From: Chamaecrista fasciculata | Taxonomy: Eukaryota > Streptophyta > Magnoliopsida > Fabales > Fabaceae | Assembly: GCA_003254925.1 (NCBI GenBank) | Contig: QANZ01017430.1 | Span: 20,773-84,772 of the forward strand | Reading direction: 5' to 3' | DNA: 64,000 nt | Part shown: piece after piece, positions 12,719 to 24,663 of the stretch | Layout of the letters: each line of letters begins with the position of its first letter | Numbering within the stretch: position 1 is the first letter of the stretch | The notes under the pieces: model-generated | The model's database searches: none | Seen by the model: the letters and a program-made list of their open reading frames with translations, nothing else | Told to the model about the DNA's origin: nothing | Made by a program: the position numbers and the translations under genes

Positions 12719-13504
12719 TGTTATAAAATACAAGAAATATGAATACTCAAAGAATAGAGAGAAAAGTAAGAGGGGAGAGTGGTTCTTATCATTCAACTCA
12801 TCTCATCAACTTTACATCAACACCTAGAGCCTCTATTTATAGGCTAAAGGATCTATAAGGGAGATGTACCAACTTAATGTACATAATGAAGGGATAAGGT
12901 CATATTCATGTACATAGAGAAAGTAAAGGAAAACTCAAACTTCTATGCATAGAGAATACCAAAAGACAAATGTGGATATTCACAAACATAATTATTTATA
13001 ACATGTTGCACTTAGTGGGGATCATAGTGAGATTAATTTATATTTCTTCAAAAGCACAAATGTATCTCACTTACAATTAAGTAAGTTCATTTCAGTCCTG
13101 AATATCAAATTAATAAATCTGAACTTGTAAGAGACTAAGAGTACACAAATTAGTCCTTGGGCTGAAAGAAGTTAAATTACAGAATAGGACATACAGAATT
13201 TAATCTATATCAATTTAGTCCTTGGACCAAAATAATATTTAATAAATAACAAGTAGGGTCCATAAGTGATATTGGCCTCAGAATAATTTTAGTTAAATGA
13301 ATATTGGGCCTTAAGAATAAATCACGAAATGGGACATGAGATAAATTTAGATATTGCAGATTAGTCCCTATGTTTGATAAAACTTTCCAGATTTTGCAAT
13401 TTAGTCCAATCACATAGTTAAACAAAATTTTTGCAAATTATCAAAAATAAAAATAATTAATATAATTAATTAAAAAATTAATTATATCAAAATTTAGTCC
13501 AACA
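12719..13504 (-). repeat. 5' LTR of the Copia element (right copy, complete)
   Basis: This is the full-length LTR, with TG/CA ends in either orientation and a TATAAATAGAGG box on the minus strand at about 12833-12845. It is the reference for judging what is missing from the left LTR. Confidence 0.85.
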
Positions 13505-14216
13505 ATTCAACATCAGTATGCCTTTAAATGTTTTTCATGAATAAATGATTAAAAACAAAAAATAAAAAAAGCAATAAATCTATGTTTTTTATAGTGTTCA
13601 TTGTACAATGAAAAACAACATTTTTTTCTTCTCTTTTAAAAAATAAATAGAATCGTAACCGGATATTTTTTTGTGTTTGTGAGAACCTCTTTAATCACTA
13701 CATTACTTAATTTAAAAGATTCTCGATAGTTTATGCGAAACCTTTATTTCATGACAGAAACATTTTGAATTAGATAAGTTGAAATCAAACAAAAATTCTG
13801 TTCGTTCTATTTAGTAGTCTCCACTTTGCAATTGATTGCACTTTTTCTTAATATAATTATGTATGACTATAATTTTTAAATTAAAAAAATATATAAAATA
13901 AAAAATTGCATATAATTTTTAATGTTGTATTTTTTAAAAAATAAAATAATTATCCGCTGTTTTAAACTCTTTCATAATTGACTTTATTGTTTAAATTTTA
14001 TTTTATGTATGAAAAAAGAAATAAGGTCCCGAATAAATCAACAAATGGCCACGTAACCTGAAATTGAATATGTATTTGTTGTTAGATAATCAATTGAGGA
14101 AAGCTAGCTAACAACCAGTCAATCATGTAAGTGTAAGCCAGAAGACTACAAGAGAGTGATAAAAGAAGAGCAAGCCATCCGTCGTTTAGAAAATGTTTGA
14201 TATATTGTTTTCTTTT

Positions 14217-14704
14217 GGCTTAAGTGTAATTTTGGTCCCCTAACTTTTCCAAAGGTCTCAATTTGGTCCTCTAACTTTTTTTGTTGCACTTTTGGTCCCC
14301 TAATTTTCGCTAAGGTCTCAATTTGGTTCCTAACTTTTTAGTTGCAATTTTGGTCCCTTAACTTTTGGAAATGTCTCATCGTTGATCCCAAGTGCACTTT
14401 TTTCATCCATTATCTGCCTTTGTGCTGATCTGGCAGGCTGAGTTGGGTGATGATATGACAAATATGTGTGAAGTGAATTAAAAAATGACCATTATAGGGA
14501 GACGTTTTCATGACTTGGAAGTGCACTTAGGACCAACAGTGAGACGTTTCCAAAAGTTAAGAGACCAAAATTGCAACAAAAAAAAGTTAGGGAACCAAAT
14601 TGAGACCTTTGAAAAAGTTAGGGGACCAAAAGTGCAACAAAAAAAGTTAGGGGTCCAAATTGAGACCTTTGTGGAAGTTAAAGGACCAAAAATGCACTTG
14701 AGCC
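14217..14704. mobile_element. Long-arm MITE (GGCTTAAGTG / TTTTGGTCCCCTAAC family)
   Basis: The left arm begins GGCTTAAGTGTAATTTTGGT and the right arm ends as its approximate complement. Both arms contain several 'TTTTGGTCCCCTAACTTTT' sub-repeats separated by 'CTCAATTTGGTCC'. The central ~130 bp is not inverted. Flanks are T-rich and match imperfectly (7 of 9), so the target duplication is uncertain. Related elements lie at 38447-38746, 38810-39191 and 41324-41541. The open frames on both strands here are just the inverted arms. Confidence 0.75.
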
Positions 14705-14885
14705 TTTTTTCTTTATCTTTGGTTTTGTCCCGATCAAAATATTCTTCGTGTGAGTCCTCCATTTAAGAATAAAATGCTTGCCGGCATATGTTTTCCTTTC
14801 AAGAATGAGATTCAAAATTTCATGTTTTTTATTTTTTGGTTAAGGTAAATACATAAATGATTAGTTCATTTATGACTCTATTATA

Positions 14886-15158
14886 TTCTCTCTGTCTCAA
14901 AATACCTGCTTTTTAAGGTAAATACACACAGATCAAGAAAATAATTAATTTACCTAAAATGAAGAGAAAATAAGATTAAAAGACCAAATTGCCCTCATTA
15001 AATTACTCCTAGTTACTCTCACTAATTCAATATCTTTGACTTTTAATAGGGATATAATGATAAAAAAATAATTAATACTCTCTTGATTTTGTAAAACATC
15101 AGATATTTTGGGGCAAAAAAAATCTTCCAACAAAGCTAATATTTTGGAACAGAGGGAA
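14886..15158. mobile_element. Degenerate Stowaway-type MITE
   Basis: Ends TTCTCTCTGTCTCAAAATA and TATTTTGGAACAGAGGGAA are imperfect inverted repeats flanked by TA on both sides, the Tc1/mariner-type Stowaway pattern. It has diverged. A further half copy ends at about 15283 with GGCGGAGAGAG followed by TA. Confidence 0.6.
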
Positions 15159-15207
15159 TATTTAATAAGGATAGAATGGTAAAAGAATAATTAATGTTGT
15201 TTTGAAT

Positions 15208-16203
15208 TAGTAAAATATCAAATATTTTGCAATAAAAAAAAACTCTTAAAAAAAAATAGATATTGAGAACCGGGCGGAGAGAGTAGTAGAAATTTGTAAC
15301 TTTGGGACAAGCTAGCTTTCCAAAGTATTGCCTTAAAAATTACATGTTCTTTTGACTATTAGGTGACTCGCCTTTTCTTTCTTCCATTCATTGTTCGACG
15401 ATGACTGATCACCAGGTTTTTTTTTTCCGACAAAGATAATTGACAAATTGAAAGTGAAATATGGGTTCGGGAAAAAAAAATGAGGATAACTTTATGGAAA
15501 GTTAAATTGGTAAAACATAAAATATTTTGGAATAAAAAATACTTTCCAAAAAAATAGATATTGAGAACCGAAAAGAGTAGTAGTAATTTGTAACTTTGAG
15601 ACAAGCTAGCTTTCCATAGTACTCCTTCCGTCCCTTTTTATCTGTTTTTTAAGGTTGTTGCACACAAACTAATATAATGATTAAATCACTAAAGTTAATG
15701 TAAAATCTAAAATAAAAAGACTATATTACCCTTATTAAATTAGACTTAATTATATTATCAATTTAATGCTCATATTTCAAAAATTAAATTCCTCCAACTA
15801 ATTTAAATACTCTCACAATTTTTTTATGAAACCTACTACAATTGATTACTACAGAACCCTAAAATAATTCTTTACCAAAAGTCAAATCGTCCATTATGAC
15901 TATAATATTAAATAGGGATAAAATGGTAAAAAAGTTCATTGATGACCTCTTGATTTCATAACAAAGCAGATAAAAAGGAACAAAAAAAGTTCTGCAATGA
16001 AGCAAATAAAAAGGGACGGAGGGAGTATTACCTTAAAAATTACATATTTTCTTGATTGTTAGGTGACTCGTCTTTTGTTTCTTCCATTCATTGTTCGACG
16101 ATGATTAATCACCAGTTTTTTTTTTTCGACAAAGATAATTGACAAATTGAAAGTGAAATATGGGTTCGGGAAAAAAAAATGAGGATAACTTTATGGAAAG
16201 TTA
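15208..16203. repeat. ~300-bp tandem duplication, second copy interrupted by a MITE
   Basis: Copy 1 (about 15208-15503) and copy 2 (about 15504-15621 plus 16026-16203) share the same order of landmarks: ATAGATATTGAGAACCG, ACAAGCTAGCTTTCC, TTCATTGTTCGACGATGA and GAGGATAACTTTATGGAAAG. Copy 2 is split by the Stowaway element at 15622-16025. No gene is present. Confidence 0.85.
15622..16025. mobile_element. Stowaway MITE with TA target duplication
   Basis: The terminal inverted repeats CTCCTTCCGTCCCTTTTTAT and its complement ATAAAAAGGGACGGAGGGAG are flanked by TA at 15620-15621 and 16026-16027. The undisturbed first copy of the surrounding tandem duplication has CCAAAGTATTGCC at this point, which is an empty site. 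The length is 404 bp, with no coding sequence. Confidence 0.9.
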
Positions 16204-18300
16204 GAATTTGTTGAAAAAATTTATTATTAAATTGCCTCAAATTTTTTATTTTAAAGTGTATATAACATATTTTGTACGTAATGTTGATGTAAATCTAAAA
16301 TGTTGAAGTATGATTTAATGATAATTTGTTTAGAATGTAGGTGTTGAACTGTTGATGAATTTTCCATGACAGGTTGACAATATAATGGTGGACTAGAATA
16401 CAAGGATAGTGTAGCAGCTGGAAATAAAATGACATTAATGAATGGAAGCTGTGGCGACTGGCGTGTGTGAACTTGACGTTGTCGGTTTGGTTCGGTGAAA
16501 AACAGATAAATTATATTAATTATTAATTATTTAATTATGAAATAAAGACCAAAGTCTTATTTTAGTCCCTCAGTTTGCTCAATGTTCCAAATTGGTCTCT
16601 CAATTATTTTTCTTTCTATATTGGTCCCTTAGTTTTTTAAAATTTGACACAATTGATCCCTCAAATGTTTTCCATCTAATTTTTCGTTAAAAAAGAAAGG
16701 AAAAATAAACTTCCATCTCCTAAAAATTTTATTTTCTTATATTAAAGTCATTTTCTTCTTATAAAAGGATCAAAACATAAGAAAAAAAATTAAAATTTTA
16801 ACTGAATTTATCCAAAAATTAACTTCTCTCTCCCTCTCTCTCACGTGATGATGTTATTTATTTATATACTGTTGGCGAGACCAAAATGAAAAACCCAATC
16901 TGAATAACAATCTTATTAGGTAAAGATGATAAAGTATCAACCGTCAGTCAATGTTCACCATTCCAGTACTAACTGATTTTTTTCTCCAGTTTTTCCTTTG
17001 TTTTTAAAGTTATGTTTTGAGAGTCTCTATGTTGCGCTTGTTCAATTTTAAGTCCCAAATTGTGGAATTAGACGAGGGAGGGCAAATTGTATAAATAAGA
17101 GTTAGATATGATCTTTAATTTTAAGACATCACAACCTGTACCAAAACTTAAAGGTGTAATGAAATTTGGATAGTTGTAAGTCTTTTGTGAGAAAAAATTA
17201 TAATTTTTTCGTTAAAAAATTATTAATAGTAAAGTTGTCTCAGTAAAACTATAAAATATGACTTAAAACATTGAATCACATTAAAATTTATGTAAATATT
17301 TTTTTCTTTATTTTTAATAACTTTAGTTGATAATTTTATAAAATTCTTTACTCTGTAGTTGGTAGGAATTAAACTTGACAAAAAAGAAGAAAAAATTATT
17401 GAGAAGAAAATAATAAGTGCAGTGTTACAAAACTTCCGGTTGCATGAGCTACACGTTTTTTCTTTCTTTCTCTCTTCTATTCTCACTTGTTTTTTTCCTT
17501 ATTTTTTTATTTTTAAATAATTTTTTATTGAAGAATGTGCTAAATCAAGATAAAAAAATTGGATAGCTCTGCAACGGGTGTTTCTTATATCATTTCCCAA
17601 ATAATTAACCATTGAAATTATCCTATCCACAAGAAATTCCCCCGTAATTAAATATAAACACGTAATTAATAATAGGATGTTGAAATCATTGAATAATCCA
17701 ACACATTCCATGTCAAACCCAAACATCCATCTCAATCAAGTCCTACATGTAGAAGTTCCCAACAAAGACTATCTCTGCATAATTATATTGAAGTTACAGG
17801 TTGAGTAGCTTAATTCAACTGAATGTGATTAAGCTCAGAAATTAACTTTCTGTTCAGCTGATCGGCACCATAATATCCAAATGACCCATTTTTTACCGGC
17901 TCAGAAATTAGTCTACAACTCATACAAGGTTTGCAACATGTTGTTACTATTCCGCCCAATTTATTTTAATTTATACAATTTAGTTTACTACTCTTTCGAG
18001 TTTTGAATATATGTTGGAGAGTACTTTTATTTCAAAATATCAAATGTTTTATAAAATAAAAAATATTAATTATGTTTTTTTAATTATATTTCTATTAAAT
18101 ATTGGAGTCATAATCAACAAATATTTCTCTAGAAGTAATTCAATCTTCTTATTTCATATTTTTCTTTAATTTAAGTAAATTAATGATTTTCTTAATGTGT
18201 ATGTATTAACTTTAAAAAACATATATATTCAAGATTAGAGGAAGTACCACTTAATTAAAGAAATACACAGAATAGTGGCTTTCTTAGTGTCATTTAATGT
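16204..18300. other. Gene-free AT-rich spacer
   Basis: I see no supported gene. The stretch 16537-16680 carries 'TTAGTCCCTCAGTTT' and 'TTGGTCTCTCAATT' sub-repeats like those of the long-arm MITEs, so it is probably a MITE arm without its partner. The rest is AT-rich intergenic DNA leading to the promoter of MATE copy 2. Confidence 0.5.
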
Positions 18301-18303
18301 CTT

Positions 18304-18310
18304 TATATAA
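18304..18310 (+). promoter_or_regulatory. TATA box candidate of MATE copy 2
   Basis: TATATAA lies 162 bp upstream of the chosen ATG, with no ATG in frame that would be needed upstream of it. It is consistent with a 5' leader of about 130 nt. It is a motif match only. Confidence 0.5.
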
Positions 18311-18471
18311 GAGTATAGTCTATGACGAAGTTGGATTTGATTAATGTGTAAAAAGTAAAAACGACAACATCACGTACGTTATTCAATAAATCAATCAACC
18401 AAGTTTTAATGCCCTTCATATCATGTCCTGAACCGACAAGTTCCCGCTTGATTTCCCTGAAAATCTCGGAA

Positions 18472-21400
18472 ATGTCAAGCAAAGAATTAGAGGAGGCAAA
18501 AACTCCATTGCTGCAACATAAGAGTTGTTCAAGCCTTGCTCTAAAAGAATTCAAAGACGAAGAAGAAGAAGAAGATGACTTGGCAAAAAAGGTTTGGGTG
18601 GAATCAAAGAAACTGTGGTTCATACTGGGCCCTGCAATCTTCAGCCGTCTAACCTCCAATGGCATACTAGTCACCACTCAAGCCTTCGCCGGCCATCTCG
18701 GCGACCTCGACCTCGCTGCCATCTCCATCGTCGTCAATGTCATCATGGGATTCGACATCGGCCTCTTGGTTCGTAAACATATATATATCTTAATTAATCA
18801 ATCATTTTCATCAATTAATTATTTTCTTTATACATCAGCTGGGTATGGCAAGTGCGTTGGAAACTCTATGTGGGCAAGCCTATGGGGCCAAAAAGTACCA
18901 CATGTTAGGGATATACCTTCAACGTTCATGGATTGTTCTGTTCATGTGTTGTGTTCTGCTTTTGCCTCTGTTTCTATTCACGACGCCATTGTTGAAGCTT
19001 CTGGGTCAGCCTGAAGAGATAGCGGAGTTAAGTGGGGTGGTATCATTGTGGGTGATTCCTATTCATTTTGGGTATGTGTTTCAATTCCCTCTTTGGAGAT
19101 TCTTGCAGTGCCAACTGAAGCCATGGATCATAGCTTGGATGTCTCTGGCTGCACTCGTGGTGCACGTGCTTGTCAGCTGGTTGTTTGTGTACAGGCTTCA
19201 ATTTGGAGTGATAGGGACTGCTGCTTCAATGAACATTTCTTGGTGGTTCCTTAATTTAGGACTCATGGCTTATACTCTCTGTGGGGGTTGCCCTTTGACA
19301 TGGACTGGTTTCTCTGTTCAAGCATTTTCTGGTTTGTGGGATTTCCTCAAACTCTCTGCTGCTTCTGGAGTTATGATCTGGTTCGTCTTTTCTCAATTTA
19401 TTGCTGTTTTATATGATCTTTGTGTTCTTTAACATTCTCTGGTTTAATTTGATGATAGCATTTTGTGTTTTTTAATTTCAATTGCAGCTTGGAGAATTGG
19501 TACTACAGAATACTCATACTGATGACGGGGAATTTACTCAACTCTGAGATTTTGGTGGATGCTGTGTCCATATGGTAAGCATACATACACGTAACACATT
19601 TTAGTTTCACCTATACGGTTTTTGCGGTCCTTCTAACTCCTTACTTTTTCAAATGTTACATTTTAAAGAAAAAAAATTGACTAATTAGTGGAGTGACTGA
19701 CATTCTTGTTCATATTTGGCACACAGCATGACCATAAATGGGTGGGAGATGATGATTCCTCTGGCGTTCTTCGCTGCAACCGGGTATGTGTCATAACTAA
19801 TAGTCTAATATTACCTCCTTTTTTTTTTTCCCTCACTTCAACTTTTTTCAATTTAAGAAGTGTCAAAAATAAATATATTCGAGGAATTATACTCTCTCGT
19901 CATGGCCCACATGAATCAGACACCATGTGTGAAACCATAGGATTAGGGGATCTTAAAAATAGAGAGTTTTAGTGAAGTTTATGAAATTTTGAGAGATGAG
20001 CCGACCTATTTCTCTTGAAACATCGTAAATTTTACAAAAATGTCCACTCTAAAGAATGTTAATCCGAAGGGATTGGATTCTTTAGTGTTCATTTCTCTAC
20101 ATTCTTTGTAGAGTTGGAAGGAGAAAGGAATAAGAAGGGAGAAAAAAATATAAAATTTATGAAATAAAAATATGTAAAATTATATTTTTTTTCTTTCTCT
20201 TTTTTCTTTTCTCTTCCTTTATCTCTCCTACTTCAAAAAAAAAAATATAGAGGAATGAACTTTAGAAAATTCATATCCTAATTGGAACCGCATAAAAGCT
20301 AAGAAAAGTAAATTTTAGTTAGCAAACCATTGATTCATGTATTTTTTTAAATAGAAGTTACAGAATCTAAGTTAAACATAATTAAAATAAATCTCAAAAT
20401 TAAACTTAAATTAATTTTAATTATAACGAAAAATAATATAAAAACTTTTTTTATTCTTCGAGTTCGACATGATAAAGGTCTTTTTTTGTGAATAAGGCAT
20501 TGGGCATTTTGTGACATAAATATACATTAATATTAGGTAGGTAGTCATATCGAAATTGGGCATTGGGCATTCGGTGACATAAATATACATTAATATGAAT
20601 GGATGTCTGGCAATTTTGGTAACATCTGGATCAGGTTGCATCTCAATACGCTATCTAACCAATAAATTCCTTGTGCAAATTTGCGTCTTACTAAGTGAGA
20701 GTGTGACAGGCCAAAAAAAAAAAGTGAGAGTGTGAGACTCTTCAAAATTCAGATTATCCTTTCTTCTCTTAATAATTTGGTATTATTTTTAGGGTAAATT
20801 ACACTTTGGTACCCCGTGGTTTGACCCTATTTCACTTTGGTACCCTGTGGTTTGAAACCTGACACTTTGGTACCCTGTGGTATTCTCCATTAACACTTTG
20901 GTACCCTTGGGAGCTGATTTGTAATTTTAACCATAACAAATTTTGCACAAATTACATATTGACCCCAAAAAAATTTTAAAGTTTTCATTTTAGTCCATAG
21001 ATAATATGTATTCAGGGACCTATTTGTAATTTTTTGGGGTCAATATATAATTTTTGAAAAATTTGTTATGGTTAAAATTACAAAATAGCTCCCAAGGGTA
21101 ACAAAGTGTTAATGGAGAATACCACAGGGTACCAAAGTGTCAAGTTTCAAACCACAGGGTACCAAAGTGAAATAGGATCAAACCACAGGGTACCAATGTG
21201 TAATTTACCCTTATTTTTATTATAACATTGTTATAATTAATCATGAATTTTATTTATAATTTTCCGTCCAAAAAAATTTTCTATTTTATATTTTTGACTT
21301 GTTTATTGTGACCAATTTTTGGGTTAGACAATTGGATATCCTTTGCACTCTCTGTTTTGAATACTTGATAGGGTGGCAGTGATTATTATCTCGTCTACGC

Positions 21401-22414
21401 AGTTTTATTTGATTGTCGTCTTTTTGCAACAAGATCACAAAAGACAGAGAGAGTCGACAAATTACTTGTACCATAAATTGGCATAACAAATGTTTTCGTA
21501 GCCTTGGACGAAAAACGACTTTCCTAGATAGGGCCAGAATGTAGAAACAAAAATTAAAAGACGACTCTTAACATATGGAATGGATGTGAGTGCAGAGTAA
21601 GGGTAGCAAATGAGCTTGGAGGTGGGAATGGAAAAGGAGCTAAGTTTGCAACACTAGTAGCAGTGACGACATCAACCATAATAGGCGTCTTCCTCGGTGG
21701 AATGTATTTGCTGTTTCACTCTCAAATTAACTCTCTATTCACTTCCAGCATCCCCGTCTTTGACCAAGTCAACAACCTCTCTCTTCTCTTGTTCTTCACT
21801 ATTCTCCTTAACAGTGTCCAACCCGTTCTCTCTGGTTAATATAATTAATTGATTCTTCTTCTTTATTTTAATTAATTTCTTCCAATCAAAACAATTAATA
21901 ACTACCCACCTAAATGTGTACGTGTTTCATTAATATAATGTGCAGGAGTGGCTTTGGGATCAGGGTGGCAGTCATACGTGGCATACATCAACTTAGGTTG
22001 CTACTATCTCATTGGTTTGCCTCTTGGAATCTTGTTGGGCCGGGTCCTCCACCTAGGAGTTATGGTAATATCTACTCCATGCTACTATTACTTAATTATA
22101 GTTCTTAATTAATTACCCTATAATCTTCCATATACACAGGAATTTATATATATATATATATGTATATGTATGTATTATATGTCAGGGTATCTGGGCAGGC
22201 ATGATTTTTGGTGGAACAGCTACTCAGACATTAATTTTGGCCTTCATCACCATCCGCTGCAATTGGGACAAAGAGGTAATTAATTAATATACAATTCATT
22301 ATATATACAAAGTTTCCCACAAAAAAGTTATCATTTTATGGATTATGAAACTGAATACTGTTGCAGGCCCAGAAAGCAAAGCTAGATGTTAGGAAGTGGG
22401 AAGATCAAAATTAA
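18472..22414 (+). CDS. DTX27: MATE efflux transporter, DETOXIFICATION 27-like, copy 2
   Basis: The second tandem MATE gene encodes 492 aa. Exons are 18472-18768, 18839-19380, 19488-19574, 19727-19783, 21596-21834, 21946-22064, 22186-22275 and 22367-22414, all with GT-AG introns and the same internal exon lengths as copies 1 and 3. Signatures are LETLCGQA (residues 106-113), [10 protein letters not shown] and [10 protein letters not shown] (329-338). The last motif has Gly where the other copies have Ala. An in-frame ATG at 18409 would add 21 residues, but the ATG at 18472 ([15 protein letters not shown]) aligns with copy 1 and was preferred. Exon 5 ([16 protein letters not shown] region) is clearly more diverged than in copies 1 and 3, which may mean altered specificity. 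Intron 4 is 1812 bp and contains a Mutator-type MITE. Function as a metabolite antiporter follows from the family, and the substrate is unknown. Confidence 0.93.
20507..20602. repeat. Tandem pair of ~48-70 bp units in intron 4 of MATE copy 2
   Basis: The phrase GTGACATAAATATACATTAA, preceded by GGGCATT, occurs twice in direct orientation about 70 bp apart. It has no coding meaning and lies in intron 4. Confidence 0.75.
20792..21210. mobile_element. Mutator-type MITE with exact 9-bp target duplication
   Basis: Terminal inverted repeats start GGGTAAATTACACTTTGGTA and match at 22 of 23 positions. Arms contain three or four 'ACTTTGGTACCCTGTGGTTTG' sub-repeats. The flanks 20783-20791 and 21211-21219 are both TTATTTTTA, an exact 9-bp duplication typical of Mutator-like elements. 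It sits in intron 4 of MATE copy 2 in a position compatible with normal splicing. Relatives are at 39508-40103, about 43769-44066 and 60167-60278. Confidence 0.92.
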
Positions 22415-23332
22415 ATACGCTTTTCTTCCGAACACAAACAGTTTGTTTAATTACACTGTTACGTAACTATGTGTTCCGCCCCATAAAAAAGTACTCTGAT
22501 CTATCATTTCATCGGATCGTTTCAAGCTATTTAAATTCTTTGAGCCGACAGAATTTGATTCAAATCGAATCCAATTGAAGTGACACAACTAATTTTCGAT
22601 CGCTCCTTGTCAGTTTCGTTATTTGTCTCCACTTTTAATTCGTTGGAACCAGATATATATAATTGCTTCTCCTACATCCATCCATCAACAGCAACGAATA
22701 TAATCTTCACCAATACTGTATTACTTTTTACCACAATCTTATTCTTGATTCTGGATATGGATCCATATTATATATATATTTAACAGTGTAATTAACATTT
22801 TCAACATTTTACATAATATAATTGGCCCATCGAAGCAACAAGGCATGTTTTTTACGAACTAATAATTTAATAATATATATCAACATTTTATGCCAAGACG
22901 AAATTCCTGGAAATGAACATTTAATAACTGAAGTTGACGTCAAGCTTTTGAGTTTTGCCAATTTATTTGCCTACCTAATTAAGCCTTTTCTCATTCAATT
23001 ATTATTTTGATATATGAAAAAGTTAATGCGCGTCTTTTATTATAATTAGTATTATAAAATGAAATTAAAAAAAAAAAAGTTACAACTTTTTTAAATTGTT
23101 GAATTCAGTATCAAACGTATCATGTATGTGAATGGACATTATCATGGATGGTAGTGAAGTGATAAGTCTCACCCAAATTGCTGAATAAATAACAGATTGA
23201 CAATCACAATAAAGAAAAATATTTAAATATTCTATACTTTGGGGACCAGAAATCATGTAGCTAGTAGCCTAGTACTAGTAGTAGCTAGTAGGTATCTGGG
23301 AATCAAATATGGAAAATTGAAAACAATTCGAA
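22415..23332. other. 3' flank of MATE copy 2, no gene seen
   Basis: This is AT-rich sequence after the stop codon of MATE copy 2, up to the LINE target site. No domain, RNA gene or structured repeat was recognised. Confidence 0.5.
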
Positions 23333-23345
23333 AGCTTTACTTATT

Positions 23346-24663
23346 TTTTTTTAATAGATAAAAAACGGTGAACGAAAGTACAAACAAGGTATCTACGGGT
23401 CAAAACATCGGGAATCCCCAGATCTAGCGTCTAATGAGGGGTTCCCTGGTTGAGACTCGAAGACGCCACAACTTCCAAATGATTAAAAACAAAGACGCAA
23501 GTGAAAAGAGAGTTAACAGAAGAAACCTGGACCTGGTTAAAAAAAAACATCATAATAACTAATTGAAAATAAAATAGACCTGATTACCATCGAGGGGTGA
23601 ACCCTGGTACCTTTTCAGACAACCTCATTCATGTATTTCCAAATCATATAAAGACCAACCAAGATAGTAACCCACGAGGACTCAAACCGCTCTTTGTTTC
23701 TTTTCCACCGACGAATCCAACCATAAAGCCACCATTGTAAGTATCCTCCTCGCATGTCACTCATAACAGATAAGGTAGTCCAAACCAGACCGCTCTGGAG
23801 AAGCTACACCGTACCGCAAAAAAGTGTGCGAGACCGAGTCGTCCGTCTCACCACAGAAGGAGCAGACAATGTCATAGTGAAGGTGGTGTCTATTCAGATT
23901 AGTAAAGGTGGGAATACCATCATTATAGATCTTCCAAACGTTGAGCAGAACCCTTGACGGCACCTTCGTCTTCCAGAAGTCTTTCCACGAAAAAGAATCA
24001 ACAGAATTATTACCATTACCTGGATGGCCCACCTGGCTGAGCAGATCAAAGCCCGCAGCAGCAGTGTACGACCCAGTGGCAATTGGAGTCCACGCCCTCG
24101 TATCCGGCGAATGACGAATCGGCCCAGGAGTATTAAGAAGGGCCTGAGCATCCACCTCAGAAAAGATCCTACTAAGAATCCCAGCATCCCAAGAATATGA
24201 ATCATGGTCGATCAAATCATTAACAAAAATCCCTGAGGGGGGACCCGCGATGTGTCCCTCCCAGAATCTACTTCTGACGTCGACCCTATCCCCCCTGCCC
24301 ACCCTCCATTTGAGATGATCCGTAATGATGGGGGCACAATCTTTAACCCCTCTCCAAACAATAGAAGGTGAAGAACAAGGCTTGAAATCAAACTCAAAGT
24401 GGGGGGCAATGTACTTATTACGGACCCAGTGAGTCACCATAGAATGCAATCTCTCCAAAATCCTCCAAGTGTGCTTAGCGAGAAGCGCCTTATTGACAAG
24501 CCCAGCGTCTCTAAGGCCAAGTCCTCCCTTGCTCTTCTTTTTAAACAAGACCGCCCGGTTGAGAAGATGAATCCGCTTTTTTTCCTTGTTGAAACCCCAG
24601 AAGAAGTTTGTCATAGTGCAATTTATGGCGTCAGTCACTCTCCTCGGAGCCTTGAAACATGAC
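23346..24663 (-). mobile_element. 5'-truncated LINE (L1-type non-LTR element)
   Basis: A 13-bp target duplication, AGCTTTACTTATT, flanks it at 23333-23345 and 24664-24676. The 3' tail on the minus strand is A-rich, next to the left duplication. A minus-strand open frame from 24638 (open up to the truncation at 24663) to 23757 encodes the C-terminal part of a plant L1 ORF2. It includes the KKSKGGLGLRD stretch after the reverse transcriptase and a zf-RVT zinc-knuckle region (VPSRVLLNVWK..., CSFCGETDDSVSH). Beyond the H of the zinc motif the frame is shifted. Residues of the usual downstream tail (WWLYGWIRRWK, VGLYMIWKYMNEVV) can be read in another frame. Endonuclease and reverse transcriptase are absent, so it is a dead-on-arrival copy. 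Confidence 0.92.

Larger units (their letters stand above)
7298..13504 (-). mobile_element. Ty1/Copia-type LTR retroelement, fossil, minus orientation
   Basis: The LTRs lie at 7298 to about 7731 (left, shortened by two N joins) and 12719-13504 (right, complete, about 786 bp, TGTTGG..AACA on the minus strand). Orientation is shown by a TATAAATAGAGG box on the minus strand of the right LTR and by a primer-binding-like CGTTATCAGCACG just inside it. Faint integrase-like (about 10030-10230) and RNase H-like (about 9370-9540) stretches also read on the minus strand. The interior has no long open frame and many breaks, and it carries a nested insertion at about 8538-9370. Shared LTR sequence differs at only a few positions, so insertion looks recent. 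I found no matching 5-bp target duplication. Confidence 0.8.

Noticed and set aside
14485-14766. Overlapping open frames on both strands
   Set aside because: They are the inverted arms of a MITE. The two frames are near mirror images.
18409-18471. N-terminal extension of MATE copy 2 from an upstream ATG
   Set aside because: The extension (MPFISCPEPTSSRL...) has no counterpart in the other copies, while the ATG at 18472 aligns with copy 1.
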